DNA of 64,000 bases from CBDFGE01 sp965247055 (GCA_965247055.1 CBDFGE010000004.1:1-64000), one strand, 5' to 3'; shown: positions 24,468 to 34,382, counted from the first letter of the stretch. Numbers and translations are program-made. Notes: generated by a model from the letters alone, not told the origin.

Positions 24468-25538
24468 CTACTTAAAGTAGGGGATGACGTGGCGGCCGTA
24501 TAGCTTGATGGACTCCATTATTCTGGTGTGAGCCAGGTTGCCCATCTGCATAAAGCACAGGATCTGGTCGACCCCTGCCTCTTGGTACTTCTTAAGTACC
24601 TTGATTATTGTGTCAGGGTTGCCCATGGCAAAGGCCCCGGAGGCCAGGTGGTCCTCCGCGGTCTTGTCCGCCCGCTCCTGCTGGATCGCGCCCACCGCAA
24701 ATTTGTAGGAGTCGGGCACGTTCCGGCCCTGCCAAGGCGCGTAGAGTCGCTCGGCCATCTGGACGAACCAGGCCCCCTCCGGCCCGCCTATCCGCCGGGC
24801 CTCCTCATCGTCTTCCCCGCAGTGCGTGACGCACAGGGCCGCCACCTGGTCATTGACAAAACTGCCAACGGGATGGGCGTGCTTCAGCCCCTCCCGGTAC
24901 ATGCCGACCCGTTCCGCCATCTGCTCGTAGCCTGCCAGGCTAAAGCAGAGGACTCCCAGGCCCATCTCCCCGGCGGCCCGGAAGCTATCGGGCTGGCTGC
25001 AAGCGACCCACAGGGGCGGGTGAGGCGACTGCACCGGCTTGGGGATCACGGAACGAGGCGGGATGTTGAAAAAGCGCCCCTCGTGGGAGCAGGGGTCTTC
25101 AGTCCACATTCGTGGGATAATGGATATGGCTTCCTCCCACTGGGCTTTGGTGTCCTCCGGGTTCACCTCGAACCCGTCCATCTCAATCAGCGTGGTCGAC
25201 CGGCCGGTCCCCAGGTCCATGCGCCCGTTACTTAGAATGTCCAGCACTGCGGCCCGCTCGGCAATCCGCACCGGATGATTGTACTCATTGGGCAGCAGGG
25301 CTACGGCGTGCCCGATGCGAATCCGTTTGGTGCGCTGGGAGATCGCTCCGTAAAGCACCTCCGGGGCTGAGCAGTGGGAAAATTCTCGCAGGAAGTGGTG
25401 CTCCACTGTCCAGACATAGTCGAAACCCACCTCATCGGCCAGGTCTACCTGGGCCAACACCTGGTTGTAACGCTCCTGCTCGATGCCGGGGTAGTGGGGT
25501 TCCGGTATCTGAATTTCGTACATTAGCCCGAATTTCAT
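24468..25538 (-). CDS. LLM-class flavin-dependent oxidoreductase (luciferase-like)
   Basis: TIM-barrel luciferase-like protein of 356 residues: ADEVGFDYVWTVEHHFLREF, HAVALLPNEYNHPVRIAERA, AVLDILSNGRMDLGTGRS and the C-terminal GNPDTIIKVLKKYQEAGVDQ. The family uses FMN or F420; with npdG nearby, F420 is plausible but unproven. It converges with the desulforedoxin pair and is followed by a dehydrogenase gene in the same direction. Confidence 0.88.
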   Translation of the reverse strand: MKFGLMYEIQIPEPHYPGIEQERYNQVLAQVDLADEVGFDYVWTVEHHFLREFSHCSAPEVLYGAISQRTKRIRIGHAVALLPNEYNHPVRIAERAAVLDILSNGRMDLGTGRSTTLIEMDGFEVNPEDTKAQWEEAISIIPRMWTEDPCSHEGRFFNIPPRSVIPKPVQSPHPPLWVACSQPDSFRAAGEMGLGVLCFSLAGYEQMAERVGMYREGLKHAHPVGSFVNDQVAALCVTHCGEDDEEARRIGGPEGAWFVQMAERLYAPWQGRNVPDSYKFAVGAIQQERADKTAEDHLASGAFAMGNPDTIIKVLKKYQEAGVDQILCFMQMGNLAHTRIMESIKLYGRHVIPYFK

Positions 25539-25667
25539 CTGGCGCTCCTCCCGATAAATCTTAGCCGTGGTCTCGGGATCGCCCCGACAAGTCGGGGCAC
25601 TCTGTATCTATCGGCCCGCCTGGGAGCCGACCGCGCGCCGCGTCCCCGGCGTGTCTATTGCGCTTTT

Positions 25668-26768
25668 CTAGGGCACCAGCATAGCCCGGGTAATTTCTGT
25701 TTGCCTAGCGTTCCACTCGGCCTGGGGGAAGGCCTCGTTCACTTCCGCCAGGGGAAACTTGTGGGATACGATCTTGTGAAAGGGTAGTTTATGCTGGTTG
25801 CGGACCAGGAAGTTCAGCATAGTGGGCAGCAGGTCGGGGCGGTACATCAAGGAGCCGATGATGTTCTTGCCGGGCAACAGTTTAGACGGGTCGATGGAGA
25901 CTTCCCGGCCACGGACGATATCGCCGATCTCGACGAAGGTGCCGCCGTTGCTGAGCATGTCGATGCCCTCGGCCAGGAGCTCGGCCCGGCCTACCAGCTC
26001 CATCACGATGTCGCTGCCACGACCGTCGGTCAGCTCTCGGACCCTCTGAACTCGAGTCTCCGGCGTGTTGTACTCCTCGATATTGATGGTGTAGTCGGCG
26101 CCGAACTCCTCGGCAAGTTGCAGCCGGTTCTCCAATCGGTCCAGCACAATCACCCGGTCCGCCCCCATATCCTTGGCCATGGCGATGGCGCTCAGGCCCA
26201 GACCGCCGGCTCCCTGTATCACCACATAGTTTCCTTCCCTGGCCCCGGCCCGAAGCAGGCCGGTGGTGACGGTGCCCATGGCGCAGTTGACAGGGCCTAG
26301 GATATCGTCGGGCAGCGCATCTGGCACGCGAAACATTGGGTGCCGCGGAGGGAGGTAGAGGAAATCGGAGTAGGTGCCGGTGAAGTAGGGGTACACCCCC
26401 GCGGGGGCGTAGCCTCGGTTGACGCACCAGTTGGTATCGCCCTTCAGGCAGAGATGGCAGTGGTAGCAGGGGAAGACGGCCGCGTAAACGATGCGGTCCC
26501 CATCTTTGATAGGGGTACCCAACGAATCGACACTCACTCCGTCACCCAGCTTGTCCACTACCCCGGTGCCCTCGTGGCCCATAACTCGTCCCGTGGGCGG
26601 GAGAGGCACGTTGACTTGGTCGCCCCGCCACACGTGAAGGTCAGAGCCGCAGATGCCCGCCTGGGTCATCCGTAGCAATACGGCGCCGGGCTCAGGGTCC
26701 GGGACCTCGAACTCCTCGATGACAAAGGGTTTTCCATACTCTTTGCAAGCTACAACTCGTCCTTTCAA
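25668..26768 (-). CDS. Zinc-binding alcohol dehydrogenase (MDR family)
   Basis: Catalytic zinc site AGICGSDLHVWRG and GHEGTG, structural zinc cysteines CYHCHLCLKGDTNWC, Rossmann motif GAGGLGLSAIAMAKDMGA and VIVLDRLENR. The start is TTG at 26768 (KGRVVACKEYG) with aggagg 7 nt upstream; the open frame continues to 26912 but the extra 48 residues are not family-like. 366 residues is normal. Substrate not predictable. Confidence 0.88.
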   Translation of the reverse strand: MKGRVVACKEYGKPFVIEEFEVPDPEPGAVLLRMTQAGICGSDLHVWRGDQVNVPLPPTGRVMGHEGTGVVDKLGDGVSVDSLGTPIKDGDRIVYAAVFPCYHCHLCLKGDTNWCVNRGYAPAGVYPYFTGTYSDFLYLPPRHPMFRVPDALPDDILGPVNCAMGTVTTGLLRAGAREGNYVVIQGAGGLGLSAIAMAKDMGADRVIVLDRLENRLQLAEEFGADYTINIEEYNTPETRVQRVRELTDGRGSDIVMELVGRAELLAEGIDMLSNGGTFVEIGDIVRGREVSIDPSKLLPGKNIIGSLMYRPDLLPTMLNFLVRNQHKLPFHKIVSHKFPLAEVNEAFPQAEWNARQTEITRAMLVP

Positions 26769-27194
26769 GAAAAACCTCCTGTCTAACAGATTCCTCCGCC
26801 CGGCACCCGGGCGGACCATCAGCCCCAAGGCCTTGGACAGCGCGTCAGCGTAGGCCAGCATCCGCTGGTTAAGGGCCGAGCCGACCAGGGGGCGATAGGA
26901 CTTCCCGTACAACGAGGAATTTTCTTCCTATGGCGGCCAACTGCCTTTAGGCGCTGGCCCACGCCCTGTCCCGGTCCTGTCCAGCCTGTCCGATACCGCA
27001 TCCCCGAAGAGAGACCTGCCGGAGTCTGACAGGGTTATATCCGCGCACATTATACACCCGCTGCCGCGCCCCAGCCGGAAGAACGCCGGGCTGGTGATCC
27101 GCTAGCTCTTCCACCACGGAGCCTTCTTGAAACCCGAACTCTCGTTTCCCCCCTCTCCCGAACGTATAGACCGGGTAGAGAGGGAAACGAGGGG
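26769..27194. other. Intergenic region with no recognised feature
   Basis: About 425 bp between two leftward genes. Nothing convincing was seen: the open frames lack start signals and family similarity, and no clear repeat or terminator stem was identified. Confidence 0.4.
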
Positions 27195-28058
27195 CTAGCC
27201 CAGGAACTCCTTCGTCCAGCGGTTGTAATCGGCCCGGCGGGTGGCCTGGGCCATCAGTTCCGCCGACGCCAGCTTGGGGCCCAGGTCAGCGGGTGAAACC
27301 CCTTCTCGCAGCGCCTTCAACGTGTCGTACACAGCTTTTACCGCGGCCTGGAATGGCAGGTGTCCCTGGAGTGAAATGCGGACGCCCTGGGCCGCCAGGA
27401 AACCCCGGTCCGTCAGTTCTTCGGTGGCGCCGCCCAGCAGCAGGGGCAAGTTGACCTCGGCGTGCACTGCTTCGATCTCTACCCGAGTACGGGCGCCGAC
27501 GAGGAATATGGCGTCGACGCCGGCCCGCTGGTAGGCCTTGGCCCGGCGAACGGCCTCGGCAACCCCTGCGGACCGCAGGGCGCTGGTCCGGCCCGCGATC
27601 ACCAGGCTGGAGTCCTGCCTCCCGGCCAGGGCGGCCTTCATCTTGCCAACGCCCTCCTCCAGGGAAATAAGCGGCTCCTCACCTTCGGCGCCGAAGCCCC
27701 TCGGCAGCGAGGTGTCCTCGATGGTCAGGGCGGCGACCCCGGCGGTCTCCAGCTCCTCCACAGTTCGCATGACGCTGAGGGCGTTGCCATAGCCGTGGTC
27801 GGCGTCCACCATCAGGCTGATGGTGGCGGCCCGGCAGATCCGTTGAATCTGTTGGGCGAACTCGCTCAGGGTAAGCACCATTAGGTCGGGGGCGCCCAAC
27901 ACCGTGGCTGAGGCGATGGAGCCGGCGAACATCCCTACCTCGAAACCCAGGTCCTGGGCGATTCGGGCCGAGACCGGGTCGAACACCGAGGCGGGATGAA
28001 TACACCGGTCCCCGGCTAGGACTGCCCGGTACCTTTCGCGCCGCTCGGTCAGGTTCAT
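27195..28058 (-). CDS. Isocitrate lyase/PEP mutase-superfamily lyase (oxaloacetate decarboxylase-like)
   Basis: The ATG at 28058 with ggagac upstream gives 287 residues. Motifs: HPASVFDPVSARIAQDLGFE, LMVDADHGYGNALSVMRTVE with the metal Asp pair, TIEDTSLPRGFG, and KAYQRAGVDAIFLVGAR. The strictly conserved catalytic Cys loop of isocitrate lyase is absent, as in oxaloacetate-decarboxylase or carboxyphosphonoenolpyruvate-type members. The start at 28094 is less likely. Confidence 0.85.
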   Translation of the reverse strand: MNLTERRERYRAVLAGDRCIHPASVFDPVSARIAQDLGFEVGMFAGSIASATVLGAPDLMVLTLSEFAQQIQRICRAATISLMVDADHGYGNALSVMRTVEELETAGVAALTIEDTSLPRGFGAEGEEPLISLEEGVGKMKAALAGRQDSSLVIAGRTSALRSAGVAEAVRRAKAYQRAGVDAIFLVGARTRVEIEAVHAEVNLPLLLGGATEELTDRGFLAAQGVRISLQGHLPFQAAVKAVYDTLKALREGVSPADLGPKLASAELMAQATRRADYNRWTKEFLG

Positions 28059-28142
28059 GGGTCTCCTTTCAACTCTACAAGTAAGCAGTGCCACTCATCG
28101 CTACATGGGTAACTGTAGGTAACCAAAGGCTGCGTTGTGGCA

Positions 28143-28192
28143 TCAAATCCCCCTCAGTCCGCCTTTCAAAAAGGGGGATTCAGAGGGATTTA
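28143..28192. repeat. Imperfect palindrome, MITE-like
   Basis: aaatccccctcagtccgcc is followed by an inverse arm aaaaagggggattcagaggg; about 18 of 22 positions pair. Such aaatccccct...agggggattt palindromes recur in many bacterial genomes, but only one copy is in this window. Confidence 0.55.
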
Positions 28193-28369
28193 TTTCTCTG
28201 TGGGCTTGGGAATCTATACACGGTTCAGTAAGAGCCTGTGCCCAAACTCCAAGAGGATAGGTCCGCGGCCCAGGCCTTTCAGTATTGCCGCGACTCGCGC
28301 TATACTGGCCCCGCTGGAGCGCGGCCATTCTACCACAACCCCGCTTCGAGGGATTCGCCTGGAGAGGTC

Positions 28370-29197
28370 TTGGAGATCACCGGCGTGGATTTCAGCGGCG
28401 CCAGGTCCGACGACCGCACTTGGATTGCCCGGGGGCGCCTGGACGGGCGGACTCTGGTGTTGCGGTCCTGCAAGCCGATAAGCCGGGCCGCGCTGGAGGA
28501 CGTCCTGCTGTCTCTGCCGGGGGATGCCGTGGCCGCCCTGGACTTTCCCTTCTCCGTCCCCTTGGCATTCGCGCGGTTCTGGAGACCCGAAGCCACCACC
28601 ATGCCCGAGCTGTGGGCTGCCGCCTCAATGATGGACATTGCCGGGTTCATGACTCTCCGGGACAGCTTCGCCATCCGCCTCGGGGAGCCGAAACGTCGCT
28701 GCGACACCTTTTTCACCGAGGCCTATTCCTGCCTGCATAAGGTCAACCCCAACATGGTGCCCATGACGTTCTATGGAATGCAAATGCTCGCCCGTCTTGG
28801 GCCCGCCGGCTGCTTGGTGCCCCCACTGGAACCTCCGGTGGGAGGCAAAGCCCTGCTGCTGGAGGCCATGCCCGGGGCCGCCCTCAGGGCCTTCAAGCTG
28901 CCCTACAAGGGGTACAAAAACGGAGTCAACGCCGGTACAAAGAGACGAGAAATCTTGGACCGGCTGCCTGGCCGGTCTGGGCTCCTGCTGCCCAATCTCG
29001 CCGAGTTTCGTGACAGGTGCTTGGAAAGCCACGACTGCCTCGACGCCATCGTGGCCGCGGTGACCGCGGCCCTGTGGGCCCGGGACCCCGGACTATTCCG
29101 GCGCCCCGCGCTGGAGCAGGGGGACAGCCCGGACAGCGTGTCCCTGCTGGAAGGCTGGCTCTACGCCCCGGTGTTCGTGGCCGCTGGCGGGGTGTGA
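28370..29197 (+). CDS. DUF429 domain protein
   Basis: The N-terminus ITGVDFSGARSDDRTWIARG and AALDFPFSVPLAFA give the DUF429 RNase H-like nuclease-fold pattern (conserved Asp residues). The TTG at 28370 with GGAG 5 nt upstream is preferred; the frame is open from 28238. A later HDCLDAIVAAVTAALWA block matches the C-terminal Asp motif. The family is predicted to be nuclease-like, without a proven role. Confidence 0.75.
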   Translation: MEITGVDFSGARSDDRTWIARGRLDGRTLVLRSCKPISRAALEDVLLSLPGDAVAALDFPFSVPLAFARFWRPEATTMPELWAAASMMDIAGFMTLRDSFAIRLGEPKRRCDTFFTEAYSCLHKVNPNMVPMTFYGMQMLARLGPAGCLVPPLEPPVGGKALLLEAMPGAALRAFKLPYKGYKNGVNAGTKRREILDRLPGRSGLLLPNLAEFRDRCLESHDCLDAIVAAVTAALWARDPGLFRRPALEQGDSPDSVSLLEGWLYAPVFVAAGGV

Positions 29198-29359
29198 TGG
29201 ACGTTTGTGCCGGCGCCCAGGCGGGCGTACCTGTTGTCTAATCCAGCGGGAGCGGCTAAGCTGGGGGGGCAGCCGGGCAAGCGCCGCCGTTGGTATTCCA
29301 TCGGTTGATACTCGGTGAGCGTGAGACCCCGAAATTCGGACCGTAAGTACGGAGGCAGC

Positions 29360-29698
29360 ATGCAGATCGTCCGGGTCTACTCCGGCGCCGACGGTGAGTC
29401 TCACTTCGAGGACCTTACCCCGGACCAACTGGCCGGGATAGTCGCCCGCATCGGCGATGGGCCAGTCAACTTGAACCGCCGCCCCTCACCTTCATTTTCC
29501 GACTACCATACCGCGCCCAGGCGCCAGTACGTGGTCAATCTGTCCGGCACCGCCGAGTTCGAGACGGCCGACGGGAGCAAGCGGCGCCTCGTGCCCGGCG
29601 ACGTGCTGGTGGCGGAGGACCTCACCGGCCATGGGCACATTGCCCGCAGCATTGGCGAGGAATTCCGGGTATCCCTGGCTATCCTCTTGGGCGATTAG
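29360..29698 (+). CDS. Cupin-fold protein
   Basis: The ATG at 29360 (MQIVRVYSG) has ggagg upstream. The 112-residue product contains RRQYVVNLSGTAEFETADGS and RLVPGDVLVAEDLTGHGHIA, the two-part cupin motif with the distal His-x-His-like GHGH. Probably a small metal-binding cupin; substrate unknown. Confidence 0.75.
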   Translation: MQIVRVYSGADGESHFEDLTPDQLAGIVARIGDGPVNLNRRPSPSFSDYHTAPRRQYVVNLSGTAEFETADGSKRRLVPGDVLVAEDLTGHGHIARSIGEEFRVSLAILLGD

Positions 29699-29729
29699 CG
29701 GACGCCCCTCCGTCCTGCCACGCCAGTCC

Positions 29730-31076
29730 TCAGTGGGCACCGGACAGCAGGGACTGGAGGTGCAGCAACCCCTGCTGGCGCCGCGCCGAGTCCACCACAC
29801 CGGACCAGGCCAACTCCACCAGTTGTTCCATCATCTCCCGGGTGAGCTCGTTCTCTTGGAGCTTGCCGAGACGTCGGTAGAGGGCCAGGTGTTCCCGGCC
29901 GGACCCCGGCCCGCCCCGGCGGTGGTCCAGGGCGTGAAGAAAGGGCAGCACCACGTTCACCGCCAGGTCCCGGGACCGGCCGGTGCCGATCCAAGCCGGC
30001 TCCCGGCCCGGACCGCCGAACACCGTCAGGGCGGTGATTAACCCTCGCATTGTGCCGGCGGTGGCGGCCTGCCGAAGGCCCTCCATCAGCCCCCCGTCCA
30101 GGTAACGGGCAACTAGGCGGGCCGCGCCGCCAATGCGGCGGCGGGGGTGGTTGGCCGGCCGGACCCGGAAGCAGTGCCACTCCCGGTGGGAAAGAGGGGG
30201 GCCGAAGCCGGAGCGGGGCAGTGGCATATCCGGACCGGTGCCGCTAATTGACAGGCCGGAGAGCCGCAAAAGCCACGATTCGATGGCTCCGGCCCGCATT
30301 TCCAGCGGCAGCGTCTGGCTGGCTTGTCGCACTGCCAGGTACGGCGCCCGCGCCGCCAACTTAAGGAAAGGGGCTTGGTTGTGCCGGTAGCCCAACGCCT
30401 CCAGCAGACCTTCGTAGAGGGTCTGCTCCGGGTCCTGCTCGCCCAGGAAACTCCCAAAACAAGCGCTCTTGTCCAGGAACCGAGCGTCGCCAGCTCGGTC
30501 CAGCAGGGACGCCAGAGCCTCGGCGCTGCTGGGACGGGGATAGCCCAGGCGGCCCAATAGGCCCCAAAGGGAGTGAGCAGGACCGGCGGCGGGCGGGTCC
30601 TCTCCCTCTAAAAGCGGCCCCAGGCTGACCACACGAGCCCGTCCGCCGCTTTGCAGGCTGGTCAAAGGAGCGTCTACCTGGAGCACCGCGTGGAGTACGA
30701 CGCCGTTGTAGTTGGGGTCCTGCCCGTGGCCGTGGGCCTCCCAGTCCCGCTGGCGCGGGTGGATTTCCACATCTCCTTGGACCAGCCCGACCCCTTCCAC
30801 CTCCAACAGAGCATTACGGAAATCGGGGCCGGCGGACCTGCCGGGGCGGCCGGGGTAGATCACCCTCACCTTGGACCCGCCCTCCGTGGTCAGGCCCGCC
30901 CGCCGGGCCGTTCGCTTTTGCCACAAGCGGGCCAGGAGCCGCTCCGGGATGGGTTTGGCAGTGCCCACGCTAAAAAACGCCTCGTACCCCAGTTGGTTGC
31001 GACCATAACACATTCGGGAGGAAGAAAAAAGTTTCTTCGGAGGTGTTCCTGTGAGCCGCTGCCCCTTTTCAAACAT
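29730..31076 (-). CDS. DUF2851 family protein
   Basis: Core motifs RVIYPGRPGRSAGPDFRNAL, VQGDVEIHPRQRDWEAHGH and YNGVVLHAVLQVDAP are the DUF2851 signature, with a HREWHCFRVRPANHPRRRI block in the C-terminal half. It resembles a PD-(D/E)XK-like fold (GDVEIH), but activity is unproven. The start is unclear: ATG at 31076 or 31010, neither with a good Shine-Dalgarno. It converges on the cupin gene. Confidence 0.8.
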   Translation of the reverse strand: MFEKGQRLTGTPPKKLFSSSRMCYGRNQLGYEAFFSVGTAKPIPERLLARLWQKRTARRAGLTTEGGSKVRVIYPGRPGRSAGPDFRNALLEVEGVGLVQGDVEIHPRQRDWEAHGHGQDPNYNGVVLHAVLQVDAPLTSLQSGGRARVVSLGPLLEGEDPPAAGPAHSLWGLLGRLGYPRPSSAEALASLLDRAGDARFLDKSACFGSFLGEQDPEQTLYEGLLEALGYRHNQAPFLKLAARAPYLAVRQASQTLPLEMRAGAIESWLLRLSGLSISGTGPDMPLPRSGFGPPLSHREWHCFRVRPANHPRRRIGGAARLVARYLDGGLMEGLRQAATAGTMRGLITALTVFGGPGREPAWIGTGRSRDLAVNVVLPFLHALDHRRGGPGSGREHLALYRRLGKLQENELTREMMEQLVELAWSGVVDSARRQQGLLHLQSLLSGAH

Positions 31077-31159
31077 TCGGTGGCTAAAGATAGCTGTATT
31101 GCGATTTGGGAACCGCGGTCGTAAAATGGCCCAAGACCTAACAAGGGGGTTCGACGGAC

Positions 31160-32374
31160 ATGGGAAGCCTGAAGCACCCGCTGGAGGACATCCGAGTTAT
31201 CGACCTGGGCCGGCACCAGGCGGGCCCCCGGTGCGCCCAGGTGCTGGCACGCCTGGGCGCCGAGGTCATCAAGGTGGAACGCCTGGGTGGCGAGGAGACC
31301 CGCTACCATGGCCCTTGGGTGCGCAAGCAAAGTTCCTATTGGGTCCAGTACAACTCCGGCAAAAAGAGTCTCAGCATTGACCTCCGCAAGGAGCAGGCAA
31401 AGGAAGTCCTCCGCAGGCTGGTAAAAGTCTCCGACGTACTGGTCCAGAACTTCCGGCCGGGCACCATCGAAAAGATGGGCTTTGGCTACGAGGACCTGGC
31501 GGAGTTGAACCCTCGGATCATCATGGTTAATGTCTCCGCCTACGGCCAGTTCGGCCCCTACTGGGACCAGATCGGATACGACCCCATCGGGCAGACCATG
31601 TCGGGGATCACCATGGTCACCGGTGAGGAGGGCATGCCGCCCATCCGCACCGGGGTGCCCATTATCGACCGCATCACCGCTCTGCACGCCGCCATCGGTA
31701 TCCTGGCTGCCCTCCACGAGCGGGAGGTCTCCGGCAAGGGGCAGTCCATTGACGTGTGCCTGGCGGACACCGGCTACAGCCTTACCGAGATACCGGTCTC
31801 GGCGTACCACGGCACTAAGGTCCCCCCGAAGCGGGGAGAGTCAACGGCGCCCCCCAGCGGAATCTACCCTTGCAAAGGGGGCTGGGTCCTGGTGGCGGCG
31901 GGGGACCAGCACCACTGGCATCGGGTCTGCAACGCCCTGGGTAAGCCCGAGTGGCTGGAGGACCCCCGCTTCACCACCCGCCACGAGCGGAGCAACAACA
32001 AAGACTTGGTCAACACCGCCATGGACCAACTGCTGGCCGACAAGACCATGGAGGAGGCCATCGCCCACTTCGCCAAACACGACGTGGTGGCGGCGCCGGT
32101 GAACACCATTCCCATGGCGGCGGAGGACCCGCACCCTTGGGAGCGGCGGGCCCTGGTGGAGGTGCCAGACTTCCTGGCTGGAAGCATCGCCGTGTCCGGA
32201 GACTTCTGGCACTTCAGCCGAACCCCGGTGACGGTGGGCTCCACCCCGAAGGTCGGCGAGCATAACGAAGATGTGCTCTGCGGCCTTCTGGATTTTACCC
32301 CGTCCCAGGTCGCCGAGCTGCGCCGTGAGCAGGTTATCGGGGAGACAGACTTCTACGACGAGGTGCCTGACTAG
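31160..32374 (+). CDS. CaiB/BaiF CoA-transferase family protein (class III)
   Basis: Class III CoA-transferase: IRVIDLGRHQAGPRCAQVLA, RLGAEVIKVER, NSGKKSLSIDLRK, VLVQNFRPGTIEKMGFGYE and the catalytic Asp in TGVPIIDRITALHAAIG (residue 170). The 404-residue length is normal. The family moves CoA between carboxylic acids such as carnitine, oxalate/formate or bile acids; the substrate is not predictable. AAGGGGG lies upstream of the ATG. Confidence 0.9.
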   Translation: MGSLKHPLEDIRVIDLGRHQAGPRCAQVLARLGAEVIKVERLGGEETRYHGPWVRKQSSYWVQYNSGKKSLSIDLRKEQAKEVLRRLVKVSDVLVQNFRPGTIEKMGFGYEDLAELNPRIIMVNVSAYGQFGPYWDQIGYDPIGQTMSGITMVTGEEGMPPIRTGVPIIDRITALHAAIGILAALHEREVSGKGQSIDVCLADTGYSLTEIPVSAYHGTKVPPKRGESTAPPSGIYPCKGGWVLVAAGDQHHWHRVCNALGKPEWLEDPRFTTRHERSNNKDLVNTAMDQLLADKTMEEAIAHFAKHDVVAAPVNTIPMAAEDPHPWERRALVEVPDFLAGSIAVSGDFWHFSRTPVTVGSTPKVGEHNEDVLCGLLDFTPSQVAELRREQVIGETDFYDEVPD

Positions 32375-32619
32375 CCAGGGGTGACTCCCCCGCTCTTCGG
32401 GTTGCCGGTCTCGGTACCCCTCCGGAATAGGCGGAAGGCGTCGCCTGGAATGGCAGGTCTGGTTCGTCACCCACCGTTAGACGTCTTTAGCTTTCGCAAC
32501 CCTGCCATTTATGTTATCCTCGAGTTAATGGAGGGAGAGTGCCGTCAGGTCCGCAGGCTCTCCCTGAGGTCCCTGTCGGGTTCGTGCCCGGCTGGCATCG
32601 GTAAGCTCCCACCAGAGGG

Positions 32620-33654
32620 TTGTGTCCTTGGGCCCCGGCCCCAAATCCGGCCCCAGATCTGGCCCCAGACCCGATCTTGGACGTGGGGCCGGTACGGCGC
32701 ATCAGTCAGAGCCGCCCGGTTGGCTTGGCGCTGCCCCTCTCCGGAGTACCGCTAGGAGCTTTTGTAGCACCGTTGCTTATCTTTAATCCGTGGCGCAAGA
32801 GCGTCGAATGCATTAATGCTATACCGGGGTCCACCCTGGTGGCCGGCACCCTCGGGCTTCTGGTGGGCCTGGTCGTAGCCTCTTTGGTCTCCATCCCCCT
32901 GTATACCATGGACGGATGGTTGGGCTGGGGTGTGCCGATTGCCCTCAGCTCTTCCCTGGGTCTCTGCGGGCTGTGGTTCGGGACCCACCGGGAAAGGGAC
33001 GTGCAGGCCATCTTTCCCGCCCTCCAGCACGCCAACGGTGCCGGCAGGCCGTCGCGTAATGGCAGCATCCTGGTCGACACCAGTGCTATCATCGACGGGC
33101 GCATCGCCGACCTGAGCATCACCGGATTCCTGGAAGGGGTGCTGGTAGTGCCCCGCTTCGTCCTTGACGAGTTGCGGCACATCGCCGATTCCAGTGACGC
33201 CCTGCGGCGCAACCGGGGCCGCCGGGGCCTGGAAGTGCTGGGCCGCCTGCGCAAAGATAACTACCTGCCTTTAGAGGTGCTGGACGTGGGGGTCAACGAC
33301 GGCGATGAGGTGGACTCTCTGCTGGTGCAGCTGGCCCGGACGATGAAGTCTTCCATCCTTACCACGGACTACAACCTGAACCGGGTGGCGGAGCTTCAGG
33401 GCGTTCAGGTGCTAAACGTAAACGAGCTGGCCAACGCTCTCAAGTCCATCGTCCTCCCCGGTGAGGACCTGCGAGTCAACATCGTCCAGGAAGGCAAGGA
33501 AGTGGGCCAGGGGGTGGCCTACTTGGACGACGGGACCATGGTGGTCGTGGAGGGAGGCAGACGCTATCTTAACGCGGTCCACGACGTGGTGGTTATCCGG
33601 GTCCTGCAGACCGCCGCCGGGCGCATTATCTTCGCCCAGCCCAAGTCCGGCTGA
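32620..33654 (+). CDS. PIN-TRAM domain membrane protein (YacL-like)
   Basis: Two membrane segments (STLVAGTLGLLVGLVVASLV and PIALSSSLGLCGLWF) precede a PIN domain with ILVDTSAIIDGRIADL, VPRFVLDELRH, NDGDEVDSLLVQLA and ILTTDYNLN, then a TRAM domain with GVAYLDDGTMVVVEGGR. PIN acidic residues are intact, so RNase activity is likely. The first 50 residues are Pro-rich, encoded by a ggccccag-type tandem repeat, and are doubtful; a TTG at 32773 is an alternative start. The usual first two membrane helices are missing. It precedes ispD closely, as in many genomes. Confidence 0.85.
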   Translation: MCPWAPAPNPAPDLAPDPILDVGPVRRISQSRPVGLALPLSGVPLGAFVAPLLIFNPWRKSVECINAIPGSTLVAGTLGLLVGLVVASLVSIPLYTMDGWLGWGVPIALSSSLGLCGLWFGTHRERDVQAIFPALQHANGAGRPSRNGSILVDTSAIIDGRIADLSITGFLEGVLVVPRFVLDELRHIADSSDALRRNRGRRGLEVLGRLRKDNYLPLEVLDVGVNDGDEVDSLLVQLARTMKSSILTTDYNLNRVAELQGVQVLNVNELANALKSIVLPGEDLRVNIVQEGKEVGQGVAYLDDGTMVVVEGGRRYLNAVHDVVVIRVLQTAAGRIIFAQPKSG

Positions 33655-33662
33655 GCCTGCTG

Positions 33663-34382
33663 ATGGGTCCGGCCGCTGGGAATTCCCCTGGGGAGAGCCC
33701 CGGAGCCAGCGTAGGAGCGGTGGTAGTTGCCGCCGGCAAGAGCAGCCGTATGGGCGATGTCGATAAAATCTTCACCCCGTTGCTGGGACTGCCCCTCATC
33801 GCCTTCAGCCTGGAGCAACTGGAGTCCTTCCCGCCAGTGAGCGAAGTCGCTCTGGTGCTGAACGCGGAGTCCCGGGAGTTGGGACGGGAGCTGGTACAGC
33901 GGCGGGGGTACCGCAAGGTCCAGCGAATCTGCATCGGTGGGCCGCGCCGCCAGGACTCGGTCCGCCTCGGCCTTGAGTCCCTGTCACCGTGCCATTGGGT
34001 CATCGTGCACGACGGCGCCCGCCCCTGCCTGGACCATCCGATGCTGCAGCGGGGCCTGGCGGCGGCGGCGGAGTCGGGCGCGGCTGTGGCTGTGGCCGGG
34101 GTGCCGGTCAAAGATACAATCAAGGTGGTCTCCACTCAGAACTTCGTGGTGAGTACGCCTGACCGGGAGACCCTCTGGGCAGCCCAGACCCCCCAGGTAT
34201 TTCGCTACGACCTGCTCTGGGATGCCCATCTCCGGTGTGCCCAACCGGTGACCGACGACGCCGCCATGGTGGAGAGCCTGGGCCACCCAGTAAAGATGTT
34301 CCTTGGCTCCTACGAAAATCTGAAGGTAACCACCGCAGAGGACCTGGTCTTCGCCGAAGCGATCCTCCGGTCCCGGGTTTAA
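33663..34382 (+). CDS. ispD: 2-C-methyl-D-erythritol 4-phosphate cytidylyltransferase
   Basis: CTP-binding loop VGAVVVAAGKSSRMG, HDGARPCLDHPML, VKDTIKVV and AQTPQVFRYDLL match IspD; length 239. It carries out the third step of the MEP isoprenoid pathway and is 8 nt after the PIN-TRAM gene and 70 nt before ispF. A 15-residue Gly/Ser/Pro N-terminal extension precedes the domain. Confidence 0.93.
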   Translation: MGPAAGNSPGESPGASVGAVVVAAGKSSRMGDVDKIFTPLLGLPLIAFSLEQLESFPPVSEVALVLNAESRELGRELVQRRGYRKVQRICIGGPRRQDSVRLGLESLSPCHWVIVHDGARPCLDHPMLQRGLAAAAESGAAVAVAGVPVKDTIKVVSTQNFVVSTPDRETLWAAQTPQVFRYDLLWDAHLRCAQPVTDDAAMVESLGHPVKMFLGSYENLKVTTAEDLVFAEAILRSRV

